DNA of 64,000 bases, taken from Zhihengliuella alba. GTDB lineage: Bacteria > Actinomycetota > Actinomycetes > Actinomycetales > Micrococcaceae. Below are positions 32,833 through 43,575 of this stretch, piece after piece. Position numbers and translations under genes: made by a program. The stretch spans positions 62,001 to 126,000 of the forward strand of contig NZ_BAABCJ010000001.1 in the NCBI RefSeq assembly GCF_039538765.1, read 5' to 3'. Numbering within the stretch: position 1 is the stretch's first letter; every line of letters starts with the position of its first letter. The notes under the pieces are model-generated. The model was not told where the DNA came from and searched no databases. It was given only the letters and a program-made list of their open reading frames with translations.

Positions 32833-32860
32833 TTGGAGGCGCCGAGCCCGAGCGTAGACT
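32833..32860 (+). promoter_or_regulatory. Second, housekeeping-like promoter close to the sigH start
   Basis: TTGGAG (32833-32838), 16-base spacer, TAGACT (32855-32860). It ends 8 bases before the ATG at 32869, so the transcript would be leaderless or nearly so. It could provide basal sigH expression. Confidence 0.45.
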
Positions 32861-32868
32861 GGGCGGCG

Positions 32869-33576
32869 ATGACCGATTCAACAGATGGCCTGATCACAGC
32901 GGACTCCGACGGAGCCGTGGCGGAGACCGACGCAGAGCGGGACGCCCGCTTCGAGGCCGATGCGCTGCAGTACGTCGACCAGTTGTACTCGGCAGCCCTG
33001 CGCATGGCGCGCAACCCCAGCGACGCCGAGGACCTCGTCCAGGAGGCCTACGCGAAGGCGTACTCGGCGTTCCACCAGTACAAGCCGGGCACCAACCTCA
33101 AGGCCTGGCTCTACCGGATCCTGACCAACACGTACATCAACCTCTACCGGAAACGGCAGCGGGAGCCGCAGCGCTCGAGCACCGACACGGTGGAGGAGTG
33201 GCAGATGGCGCAGGCCGCCGAGCACACGTCCACCGGGCTGCGGTCCGCGGAGGCCGAGGCCCTGGACCACCTGCCGGACTCGGCGGTGAAGGACGCGCTC
33301 GCGGCCATTCCCGAGGAGTTCCGGCTCGCGGTCTACTTCACGGACGTGGAGGGGTACGCGTACAAGGAGGTCGCCGAGATCCTCGGCGTGCCGATCGGCA
33401 CCGTCATGTCGCGCCTCCACCGCGGCCGCAAGCAGCTGCGCGAACTCCTGGCGGACTACGCCGCCGAGCGCGGAGTGGGGCGGCGGAACGGCGGCGGCAA
33501 GACGGCGGGCACCGAGACGGCAGGCAAGAAGGCAACGGGCGCCGGAACGACGGGCACTGAGCAGGAGAAGAAGTAA
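32869..33576 (+). CDS. sigH: RNA polymerase sigma factor SigH/SigR (ECF)
   Basis: 235 aa group 4 sigma factor for thiol-oxidative and heat stress. Region 2 (ALQYVDQLYSAALRMARNPSDAEDLVQEAYAKAY, about 28-61) and GTNLKAWLYRILTNTYINLYRKRQRE, then region 4 (AIPEEFRLAVYFTDVEGYAYKEVAEIL, GVPIGTVMSRLHRGRKQLRELL). It is very close to mycobacterial SigH. A Gly/Thr/Lys-rich tail of about 30 residues is extra. ATG 32869 matches the family start; ATG 32812 and GTG 32806 are alternatives. Its stop touches the start of its anti-sigma factor rshA. Confidence 0.96.
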   Translation: MTDSTDGLITADSDGAVAETDAERDARFEADALQYVDQLYSAALRMARNPSDAEDLVQEAYAKAYSAFHQYKPGTNLKAWLYRILTNTYINLYRKRQREPQRSSTDTVEEWQMAQAAEHTSTGLRSAEAEALDHLPDSAVKDALAAIPEEFRLAVYFTDVEGYAYKEVAEILGVPIGTVMSRLHRGRKQLRELLADYAAERGVGRRNGGGKTAGTETAGKKATGAGTTGTEQEKK

Positions 33577-33843
33577 ATGGGCGACTGCAACTCGCTGGGC
33601 GACTGCGATGACACGCGCATCGAGCGCCTCTACGAATACCTGGACGGTGCGCTGTCCAAGGAGGATCTGAACGACGTCAAGCGCCACCTGGAGCATTGCT
33701 CGGAGTGCGCGCAGGAGTACGACCTCGAGTGCATCATCCGCTCCGTCGTGCGGCGGAGCTGCACGGACACGGCTCCGCAGACGTTGAAGAGCCGGATCAT
33801 GCTGCGGATCAGCGAGATCCGGATCGAGGTGGGCCACGGCTGA
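33577..33843 (+). CDS. rshA: Mycothiol-system anti-sigma factor RshA/RsrA
   Basis: 88 aa redox-sensitive zinc anti-sigma factor (ZAS family) that holds SigH until disulfide stress releases it. The ZAS motif HxxxCxxC is His37-LEH-Cys41-SE-Cys44; other cysteines at 4, 10, 52 and 62 may take part in the switch. Starts immediately after the sigH stop (no gap). A 20-bp hairpin follows. Confidence 0.95.
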   Translation: MGDCNSLGDCDDTRIERLYEYLDGALSKEDLNDVKRHLEHCSECAQEYDLECIIRSVVRRSCTDTAPQTLKSRIMLRISEIRIEVGHG

Positions 33844-33888
33844 TCCGTGGACGCCGTTGCCCGGAGGGGCGACGGGTCTCGCCGCAGA

Positions 33889-33931
33889 CGCAGGAGGCCG
33901 GCACCAGTTCGACTGGTGCCGGCCTCCTGCG
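33889..33931. terminator. Bidirectional terminator between rshA and bL37
   Basis: A perfect 20-bp stem (33889-33908 with 33912-33931) around a TCG loop. It sits between the convergent rshA and bL37 genes and can end both transcripts. Confidence 0.8.
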
Positions 33932-33965
33932 CTTCGCGGCGGGAGGAGTCCCGCCGAGGTGCTGC

Positions 33966-34040
33966 CTAGCTGTTGGGACGCTTGCCGTGGTTCGCCCCGC
34001 CACGCTTGCGGTCGCGACGCTTGCGAGCTCGCTTGCTCAT
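33966..34040 (-). CDS. Ribosomal protein bL37 (24 residues)
   Basis: A 24-codon gene: MSKRARKRRDRKRGGANHGK then RPNS. Ten arginines and lysines in the first half and the ending ANHGKRPN-S are the signature of bL37, the tiny actinobacterial large-subunit protein first seen in mycobacterial ribosome structures. AAGGAG lies 5 bases before the ATG, an ideal ribosome site. It would bind rRNA in the 50S subunit. It is often missed because of its size. Confidence 0.9.
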   Translation of the reverse strand: MSKRARKRRDRKRGGANHGKRPNS

Positions 34041-34127
34041 GGTGACTCCTTCGTTCGATCGTTCATCCGAAAAGGACTGCCCACTAGTCTTCCATACCGG
34101 CGGGGCCGGTCCTAACGCGGCGCGTCC

Positions 34128-34733
34128 TCAGCCGACGGATGGCTCGGCGATTCCGAGCCACTGGTACCAGCCCCGGTGCAGGACGAGCCAGGCGATGAGA
34201 CCGTGGCCGGCCTGCCCCGGCATGCCCGAGTTCGCCGCCAGGTCCGAGCGCCACTGCTGGTGGTTCTGGAGCGGGGAGAACGTGTCCACGAAAGCGTGGT
34301 GCCGGCGGCTCGTGACGTCGCCGTAGGCGGCAGAGAGCTCGGCCAGGCGGCTGTTCCGCTCGGCGTCGAGGCTCGGGGGAGGACCGACCACCAGGGCCTT
34401 GATGCTCGACTGCGAGGCGGCGTCGAGGATGTTCGCCAGGTTCAGCCGGCTCCGGGCCGTCGAGAGGTCGCCGTCGAGGTCCGCGTCGGAGAGCGCGATG
34501 ACCACGCGGTTCTCGGCTGCCTCGGAGAAGCGGGGCCCCGCCTCGGCCAGCCAGCGCTGGGCGAGCGCCTCGGTGCCCTCCCGCGGCGAGGCGAGCTGGA
34601 AGCTCTCGATCCGCACGTCGTCGTTCTGGGTGCGGGCCAGGACGCGGCCGTACCAGCCGAGTGCCCGCGGATCCCCGTGCCCGGCCAGCAGTTCGTCGCC
34701 GACCGCGACGAGGCGGATAATGCGCTGTTCCAC
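34128..34733 (-). CDS. SGNH/GDSL-fold protein with a degenerate active site
   Basis: 201 aa. The start LVAVGDELLAGHGDPRALGW aligns with block I of SGNH hydrolases, but the nucleophile Ser is Glu (GDEL instead of GDSL). A middle block reads VVIALSDADLDGDLS, and the last block reads NSGMPGQAGHGLIAWLV where active enzymes have D-x-x-H-P. Thus Ser, Asp and His are all missing and the protein is probably not an esterase. GTG 34733 has AAAGG 7 bases upstream. It follows kgd on the same strand but a 48-bp palindrome lies between, so it probably has its own promoter. Confidence 0.82.
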   Translation of the reverse strand: MEQRIIRLVAVGDELLAGHGDPRALGWYGRVLARTQNDDVRIESFQLASPREGTEALAQRWLAEAGPRFSEAAENRVVIALSDADLDGDLSTARSRLNLANILDAASQSSIKALVVGPPPSLDAERNSRLAELSAAYGDVTSRRHHAFVDTFSPLQNHQQWRSDLAANSGMPGQAGHGLIAWLVLHRGWYQWLGIAEPSVG

Positions 34734-34809
34734 GAATGACCTTTCTGGTGGGGTTAGGGCAACCCTAGCAACGCGCCCTGGTAGTCGAGTGTGTCGGCGT
34801 GGCCGGCAC

Positions 34810-34857
34810 GGAGCACGAGGGGGACGGACGCGGCCGCGTCCGTCCCCCTCGTGCTCC
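34810..34857. terminator. 48-bp perfect palindrome after kgd
   Basis: Arms 34810-34833 and 34834-34857 are perfectly complementary, 24 bp with no spacer, centred on GCGGCCGC. It ends 6 bases before the kgd stop codon. In RNA it would form an extremely stable hairpin; I read it as the kgd terminator or 3'-end stabiliser. Confidence 0.8.
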
Positions 34858-34863
34858 AGCCTG

Positions 34864-38712
<3,849 letters not shown>

Positions 38713-38900
38713 GTTGATACGCCTCTTCCTTGGGTTGCCTCGCCGCAAGCACCGCGCGGTCATCCCGCTACAGTGCAGTTTTGGACCTCGAGCCAGTCTA
38801 GTGACAATCGCGGCGCCGTTGCGAATCTTCGCGGGGGCGACGAGGCGGGGGCGTTTCCCCCTGCGACGAGCGGTCCGGGCGCGGTCCGTCGCCCGGCTGG

Positions 38901-40610
38901 TCAGCCCCCTTCGGGCGGGGTCTGCGCGGGCCGGGAGACGTCGTCGTGCGGCGTGTCGTCCGAGATCGCGTCGTCGAGGGCCGCGAGGAGCCGCGCGTCG
39001 CCGATGACCCGGAAGTGCCCCATGGCTTCGAGCTCGACGTTGGTGGCGCCGGCGAGTCGGCTGCCACCGGGGATGTGGGGGTCGAAGCTGGCGTAGATGC
39101 TGGTGATCCGCTCGTTGACGTGCAAATTCTCCCGCAGCTGCCGCAGGGTGGCGTTCCTGGGGGAGAAGGCCCGGATGCTCGGGATCAGGAAGAAGTCGGC
39201 GTAGACCGAACCGGAGAAGGGCGAGTTCACGGCCACGAGCCGGGACACGCGGTCGGACGCGCCCGGCATCGTCATGAGGTACTTCCCGATCAGCCCGCCC
39301 TTGCTGTGGGCCACGAGGATCACGTCGTGCAGCCCGCGCTCCTCGAGGAAGGCGGCGACGAGGGCGGCCATCGCCGGGACCGTGCCGCGGTTGTAGCCCA
39401 GCCGCGAGACGACGTGCACGGGGTGCCCGGCCCGGTGGAGGTGCTCGGCGACCGGGTGCATGAACTGCCAGTTCTCGTAGATCCCGGGCAGGAGCACCAC
39501 GGGTTGCCTCGCGGATCCCTCCGGCCGTCGCGCGTACGCCGCGGCCTCCCGCGGGAAGAGGAAGCCGTGCACCTGCCAGTACCCGACGTACGCGTAGTCG
39601 AGGGCCCAGGCCACTCCGAGCCGGACACGCTCCCGGAGCCAGCCCAGCGCCCTGCGCCAGCCGGTTCCCCGCCAGCCCGTTCCCCGCCAGCCCGTTCGCC
39701 GGCGGCTGGCACCCGCGGGCCGGGGCTCCCGTCGCCGGGGCTCCCGTCGCCGGGGCTCCCGTCGCCGGGGCCGCTGGACCTCGGGGGCAGACGGTGCCGC
39801 CGCGGCGTCGTCTGCGCCGCGGCCGGCGGGCAGGCACAGCCGGCAGACGGCGCGGGGGTCTCCGAACATCGCCAGGTGCGCCTGGCCCGGGACCTCGGAG
39901 ACCGCCGCTCCGGGGCTGACCCGGCGGAGGCGCTCCAGCCAGTCCGGCGGGGCGATCGGGTCCAGCGCTCCGCGGGCCAGGCGCACGGGGCAGCGAACCC
40001 GGGGCAGGGCGTCCTCCAGGCGGTGCTCGAGCATCGCCCCGAGGGTGCGGAAGTACCAGACCGGCCCGGCGCGGAAGTAGTCGGAGAGGACCACGGCGTT
40101 GGCCGCCGCTGACTCGCGCAGCATGTCCTGGGCGAGCCGGAGTCCCTGGCGCGGCGCGGACCGCTCCCGGTCGTTCACCGTGGGGCCGAGCAGCACCAGC
40201 GTCCCGGCCAGCCCCGGGTGCCGGGCCGCGGCCTCGGCCGCGATCTGACAGCCCATCGACTGCCCGACCAGGACGACTTCGTCGAGGCCGGCTCGGCGCA
40301 GGGCCCCGGCGACGGCGTCGGCGAACTCGGGGATGGAGAGCGTGCGGCGCGGCCGCGGGGTGGTGCCGAAGCCCGGGAGCTCGATCGCGTGCACGGCTGT
40401 CCGGGCGGCGAGCACGGCCGCGAGCGGTTCGAAGTACCGCGGCGAGACGCCGATCCCGTGGACCAGCACCACGGGCGCGTCCGAGCCGCGGAGCCGCCCG
40501 GTGGAGAGGACGTCCACCTGCAGCCCGTCGACGGCGAAACGATCCCTGCGCTCCCAGGGGCTCCGGGGCGACCGGCCCCGGGGGGAGCGCGCCTTCGGAA
40601 AAGTGGCCAT
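38901..40610 (-). CDS. Fusion of two alpha/beta hydrolases
   Basis: 569 aa with two complete alpha/beta-hydrolase domains. Domain 1 (about 25-265): oxyanion HGIG, nucleophile elbow GQSMG (Ser118), Asp217 and His245. Domain 2 (about 365-555): LPGIYENW oxyanion region, elbow AHSKGG (Ser436), Asp510, His532, in the style of triacylglycerol lipases. They are joined by a basic linker with RRREP and GWRGT repeats. No signal peptide is evident. A -10-like TACTGT ends 5 bases before ATG 40610. Substrates unknown; both triads look intact. Same strand as kgd, separated by 188 bp. Confidence 0.88.
   Translation of the reverse strand: MATFPKARSPRGRSPRSPWERRDRFAVDGLQVDVLSTGRLRGSDAPVVLVHGIGVSPRYFEPLAAVLAARTAVHAIELPGFGTTPRPRRTLSIPEFADAVAGALRRAGLDEVVLVGQSMGCQIAAEAAARHPGLAGTLVLLGPTVNDRERSAPRQGLRLAQDMLRESAAANAVVLSDYFRAGPVWYFRTLGAMLEHRLEDALPRVRCPVRLARGALDPIAPPDWLERLRRVSPGAAVSEVPGQAHLAMFGDPRAVCRLCLPAGRGADDAAAAPSAPEVQRPRRREPRRREPRRREPRPAGASRRRTGWRGTGWRGTGWRRALGWLRERVRLGVAWALDYAYVGYWQVHGFLFPREAAAYARRPEGSARQPVVLLPGIYENWQFMHPVAEHLHRAGHPVHVVSRLGYNRGTVPAMAALVAAFLEERGLHDVILVAHSKGGLIGKYLMTMPGASDRVSRLVAVNSPFSGSVYADFFLIPSIRAFSPRNATLRQLRENLHVNERITSIYASFDPHIPGGSRLAGATNVELEAMGHFRVIGDARLLAALDDAISDDTPHDDVSRPAQTPPEGG
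39665..39770. repeat. Two 15-bp tandem repeat tracts in the hydrolase linker
   Basis: TTCCCCGCCAGCCCG twice plus a partial third (39665 onward) and CGGGGCTCCCGTCGC 3.3 times (39721-39770). On the minus strand they encode GWRGT and RRREP repeats. All units are multiples of 3. Confidence 0.9.
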
Positions 40611-40986
40611 GCCTCACAGTAGGCGCCGTCGGCCGAGCGCGGCAGGCCGCCCGGCCGCCGGGGCAGGGCGTGTCGCGGACACCTGCAAGGCATCGGATTT
40701 TGCCTCTAGACTGGAGGCCTTATGGACAGTCACTCTCTTGGCCGGCCCGTCGCTACCGTAAAGGGTGCGCGAAGTGCCGGCATCGCCCCAGTCTCTGTTT
40801 CCCACCACACCCCCTCCCACCGGGCCGCCTCCGGCCCAGCGGCCTCCGACGCCGCGCCGGGCCCGTCGGTCCGCCCCGACCACAGCCCGGTCACCGAGGA
40901 CGCGTCCGGTGACGCGTCCAGCTCGGAGCCCTCCAGACGGGCCCTGCCCGCGTCCGCCCCGGCAGGATCGCGGGGGGAGCTCTGAG
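40611..40986. other. 376-bp region between the hydrolase and CNNM genes
   Basis: Holds the hydrolase promoter on its left side and, rightward, a good -10 (TAGACT, 40707-40712) followed by GGAGG and an ATG at 40722. This opens a possible 87-codon reading frame that stops one base before the next gene. Otherwise nothing recognised. Confidence 0.5.
40722..40985 (+). CDS. Possible small leader protein before the CNNM gene
   Basis: 87 aa frame (MDSHSLGRPVATVKGARSAG...), rich in Ser, Pro, Ala and Asp, with no hydrophobic segment and a disordered look. In favour: TAGACT -10, GGAGG 4 bases before ATG, and a TGA stop placed one base before the ATG of the next gene. Against: no recognised family, lower third-position GC than neighbours, low complexity. 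It may be a real coupled peptide or just a translated leader. Confidence 0.35.
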   Translation: MDSHSLGRPVATVKGARSAGIAPVSVSHHTPSHRAASGPAASDAAPGPSVRPDHSPVTEDASGDASSSEPSRRALPASAPAGSRGEL

Positions 40987-42345
40987 ATGGAATTCCTCTA
41001 CCTCGGCTTCGGCCTCCTCCTGATCCTCGGCACCGGGTTCTTCGTCGCCGTCGAGTTCTCCCTCGTCGCCCTGGACCAGGGCAGCGTCCGCGCGGCCGTG
41101 AACGCCGGCGACACCAAGGCGGAGCCGCTCCTGCGCTGCCTCCGCTCGCTCTCGACCCAGCTCTCCGCCTGCCAGCTCGGCATCACCGTCACCACGTTGC
41201 TGACCGGCTACGTCATGGAGCCATCGGTCGGCCGCCTCCTGACGCCCGTGCTCGAGGGCTGGGGCCTCGGCTCGGCGGCCGCTCCCGTCTCCCTCATCGT
41301 GGCCATGGTGCTCGCGACGCTGCTCTCGATGCTCATCGGCGAGCTGGTTCCCAAGAACCTCGCCATTGCGAAGGCCTTCCCGCTGGGCCGGGCGCTCGCC
41401 CGCCCGCAGCTGATGTTCACCGCCGTGTTCCGCCCGGCCATCGTGGTCCTCAACGGGTTCTCCAACCAGGTCCTGCACCGGTTCGGGCTGGAGGCCAAGG
41501 AGGAGCTCTCCAGCGCCCGGAGCCCGCAGGAGCTCGCCTCGCTCGTGCGCCGCTCGGCCGATCTGGGGACGCTGGACCGGGACACCGCGAACTTCCTCTC
41601 CCGCTCCCTGCGGTTCTCCGAGCGGACGGCGGCCGACGTCATGACGCCACGGCCGCGCATGGAGGCCGTGCGCGCGGACGAGCCGCTGGTGGAGGTCATC
41701 GGGCTCGCCCGCCGCACCGGCTACTCCCGCTTCCCGGTCATCGGCGAGTCGGCCGACGACATCCTGGGCGTCACCCACGTGAAGAAGGCAGTCTCGGTCC
41801 CGCGCGAGAAGCGGGCCGGCCTGGTGGCCGCCAACATCATGTCGGACATCATCTCGGTCCCCGAGACGGTGCATCTGGACTCGCTCCTCTCCGACCTGCG
41901 GGAGGCCAACCTGCAGGTCGCCGTCGTCCTGGACGAGTACGGCGGGACCGCCGGAATCGTCACGCTGGAGGACCTCGTCGAGGAAATTGTCGGGGACGTC
42001 GCGGACGAGCACGACCGGACGCTGCCCGGCGTCCTCCAGGCCGCCGGCGGGGACTGGTACTTCCCGGGTCTGCTCCGGCCCGACGAGGTCGGGGAGCAGA
42101 TCAAGGGCCTGACGATCCCTGACGACGCCGCCTACGACACGGTGGGCGGCTTCCTCATGGACCAGCTCGGGCGCATCCCCGCCGTCGGGGACTCCGTCGA
42201 GTGCGACTACGGCACGCTCGAGGTCGTCCGCATGGACGGACGCCGTGTGGACCGGGTCAGGTTCGTCCCCACCCCGGGCGACGAGGCGGACCGTGAGCGT
42301 GGCGCCGTCGACGGCCGCGCCGACGAGGAGGGGAGCACGCGATGA
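40987..42345 (+). CDS. CNNM/CorC-type membrane protein with CBS and transporter-associated domains
   Basis: 452 aa hemolysin C-like protein. N-terminal CNNM (DUF21) domain with three to four helices (about 1-190; GELVPKNLAIAKAFPL is the family motif), a pair of CBS domains (VMTPRPRMEAVRADEPLVEVI; GYSRFPVIG; IMSDIISVPETVHLDSLL; VVLDEYGGTAGIVTLEDLVEEIVG) and a C-terminal CorC/HlyC domain (about 355-440). This family is tied to Mg2+/Co2+ homeostasis. GGGGGAGC precedes ATG 40987. Overlaps its paralogue by 4 bases. Confidence 0.93.
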   Translation: MEFLYLGFGLLLILGTGFFVAVEFSLVALDQGSVRAAVNAGDTKAEPLLRCLRSLSTQLSACQLGITVTTLLTGYVMEPSVGRLLTPVLEGWGLGSAAAPVSLIVAMVLATLLSMLIGELVPKNLAIAKAFPLGRALARPQLMFTAVFRPAIVVLNGFSNQVLHRFGLEAKEELSSARSPQELASLVRRSADLGTLDRDTANFLSRSLRFSERTAADVMTPRPRMEAVRADEPLVEVIGLARRTGYSRFPVIGESADDILGVTHVKKAVSVPREKRAGLVAANIMSDIISVPETVHLDSLLSDLREANLQVAVVLDEYGGTAGIVTLEDLVEEIVGDVADEHDRTLPGVLQAAGGDWYFPGLLRPDEVGEQIKGLTIPDDAAYDTVGGFLMDQLGRIPAVGDSVECDYGTLEVVRMDGRRVDRVRFVPTPGDEADRERGAVDGRADEEGSTR

Positions 42346-43427
42346 ACGACTGGATGGGCATCTTCTGGCTCGTGGTCCTGCTGATCGGCAACGCGTTCTT
42401 CGTGGCCGCCGAGTTCGCGGTCATGTCCGCGCGCCGCAGCCAGGTCGAGCCCCTCGCCGAGTCCGGCAACCCCCGGGCCAGGACGGCGCTGTACGCGATG
42501 GAGCACGTCTCGCTCATGCTGGCCGTCTGCCAGCTGGGCATCACCGTGTGCTCCCTCCTGATCCTGAACGTCGCCGAACCGGCGATCCACCACCTGGTCG
42601 CCGGCCCGCTGGAGGCCGTCGGCGTCCCGTACGCCGTCGCCGGACCGGCGGGCTTCGTCGTCGCACTGCTGCTGGTGACCTTCCTGCACGTGACGTTCGG
42701 CGAGATGGTCCCGAAGAACATCGCCGTCTCCGTCGCGGACCGCGCCGTGGTCCTGCTGGCGACTCCGCTGGTCGCCCTCTCCAAGGTGTCCTACCCGGTC
42801 GTGGCGCTGCTCAACTGGGTGGCCAACGGCCTGCTGCGCCTGATGCGCGTCGAGCCGAAGGACGAGGTGACGTCGACGTTCACGCTCGAGGAGGTCCACA
42901 GCATCGTCGCCGAGTCCACGCGGGAGGGCCTGGTCGACGACGAGTCCGGGGTGATCTCCGGGGCGCTCGAGTTCTCCGAGCACGTGGCCGGCGGGCTCAT
43001 GGTCCCGCTCCACGAAGTAGTGGCCCTCCCGGGCACCACGACCCCGACCGAGTTCGAGCGAGCCGTGGGCAGGACGGGATTCTCCCGCTTCGTGATGGAG
43101 GACGAGGGCGGCGACCTGGCGGGCTACCTGCACCTCAAGGACGTCATGAGCATCCCCCCGCACCGCTCCGACGACCCGATCCCGGTCACCCGCCTGCGCT
43201 CGCTGGCCAACATCGGGTACGACGCCGAGGTGGAGGACGCGCTCTCGGTCATGCAGCGCACGGGCTCGCACCTGGCGCGCGTGATCGACGCCGAGGGGGA
43301 GACCCGGGGGATCCTCTTCCTCGAGGACGTGATCGAGGTACTGGTCGGCGAGATCCGCGACGCCACGCAGTCCCGCGGCGCGCGGCGCCGGGGAGGCCCG
43401 AGCGGGTCGAGTGCCGCGACCCCGTAG
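42342..43427 (+). CDS. Second CNNM/CBS membrane protein, without CorC_HlyC domain
   Basis: 361 aa paralogue of the previous gene: CNNM domain (GEMVPKNIAVSVADRAV about residues 118-134) and CBS pair (EEVHSIVAESTREGLVDDESG; GFSRFVMEDEGGDLAGYLHLKDV; IGYDAEVEDALSVM; RGILFLEDVIEVLVGEIRDAT) but it ends there, lacking the C-terminal CorC_HlyC module. ATGA overlap with the first gene suggests equal synthesis and perhaps a heterodimer. A paired arrangement like this is common in actinobacteria. Confidence 0.92.
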   Translation: MNDWMGIFWLVVLLIGNAFFVAAEFAVMSARRSQVEPLAESGNPRARTALYAMEHVSLMLAVCQLGITVCSLLILNVAEPAIHHLVAGPLEAVGVPYAVAGPAGFVVALLLVTFLHVTFGEMVPKNIAVSVADRAVVLLATPLVALSKVSYPVVALLNWVANGLLRLMRVEPKDEVTSTFTLEEVHSIVAESTREGLVDDESGVISGALEFSEHVAGGLMVPLHEVVALPGTTTPTEFERAVGRTGFSRFVMEDEGGDLAGYLHLKDVMSIPPHRSDDPIPVTRLRSLANIGYDAEVEDALSVMQRTGSHLARVIDAEGETRGILFLEDVIEVLVGEIRDATQSRGARRRGGPSGSSAATP

Positions 43428-43437
43428 CCGCCGGCCT

Positions 43438-43457
43438 AAATGAAAATCATTCGCATG
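43438..43457. promoter_or_regulatory. Zur box in the zinc-operon promoter
   Basis: AAATGAAAATCATTCGCATG, close to the actinobacterial Zur consensus TGAAAATCATTTTCA. It overlaps the -35 of the promoter ATGAAA (43440-43445), N17, TAGGGT (43463-43468). A Fur-family gene (zur) lies at the far end of the operon region. Confidence 0.8.
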
Positions 43458-43469
43458 TGATGTAGGGTA

Positions 43470-43509
43470 GGGGCGTTCGGCCGGGGCTCGACCCCCGCCC
43501 GGACGCCCC
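43470..43509 (+). promoter_or_regulatory. Hairpin in the znuA leader
   Basis: GGGGCGTTCGG (43470-43480) pairs with CCGGACGCCCC (43499-43509, one G-T wobble), with an inner 5-bp stem CGGGG/CCCCG. It begins right at the predicted transcription start and would cap the mRNA leader; no U-run. Confidence 0.5.
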
Positions 43510-43575
43510 ATTCTCGAACTCGCGCCGGCGGGGGACACGTCTCCCGCCGCGCCGATGCGAAAGGCAGGCCATTCC

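Noticed and set aside
34741..34765. TTAGGGCAACCCTA upstream of the SGNH gene as an iron (IdeR/DtxR) box
   Set aside because: The arms are too close together (14 bp in all) for the 19-bp DtxR/IdeR consensus; it may simply contain the -10 of the gene.
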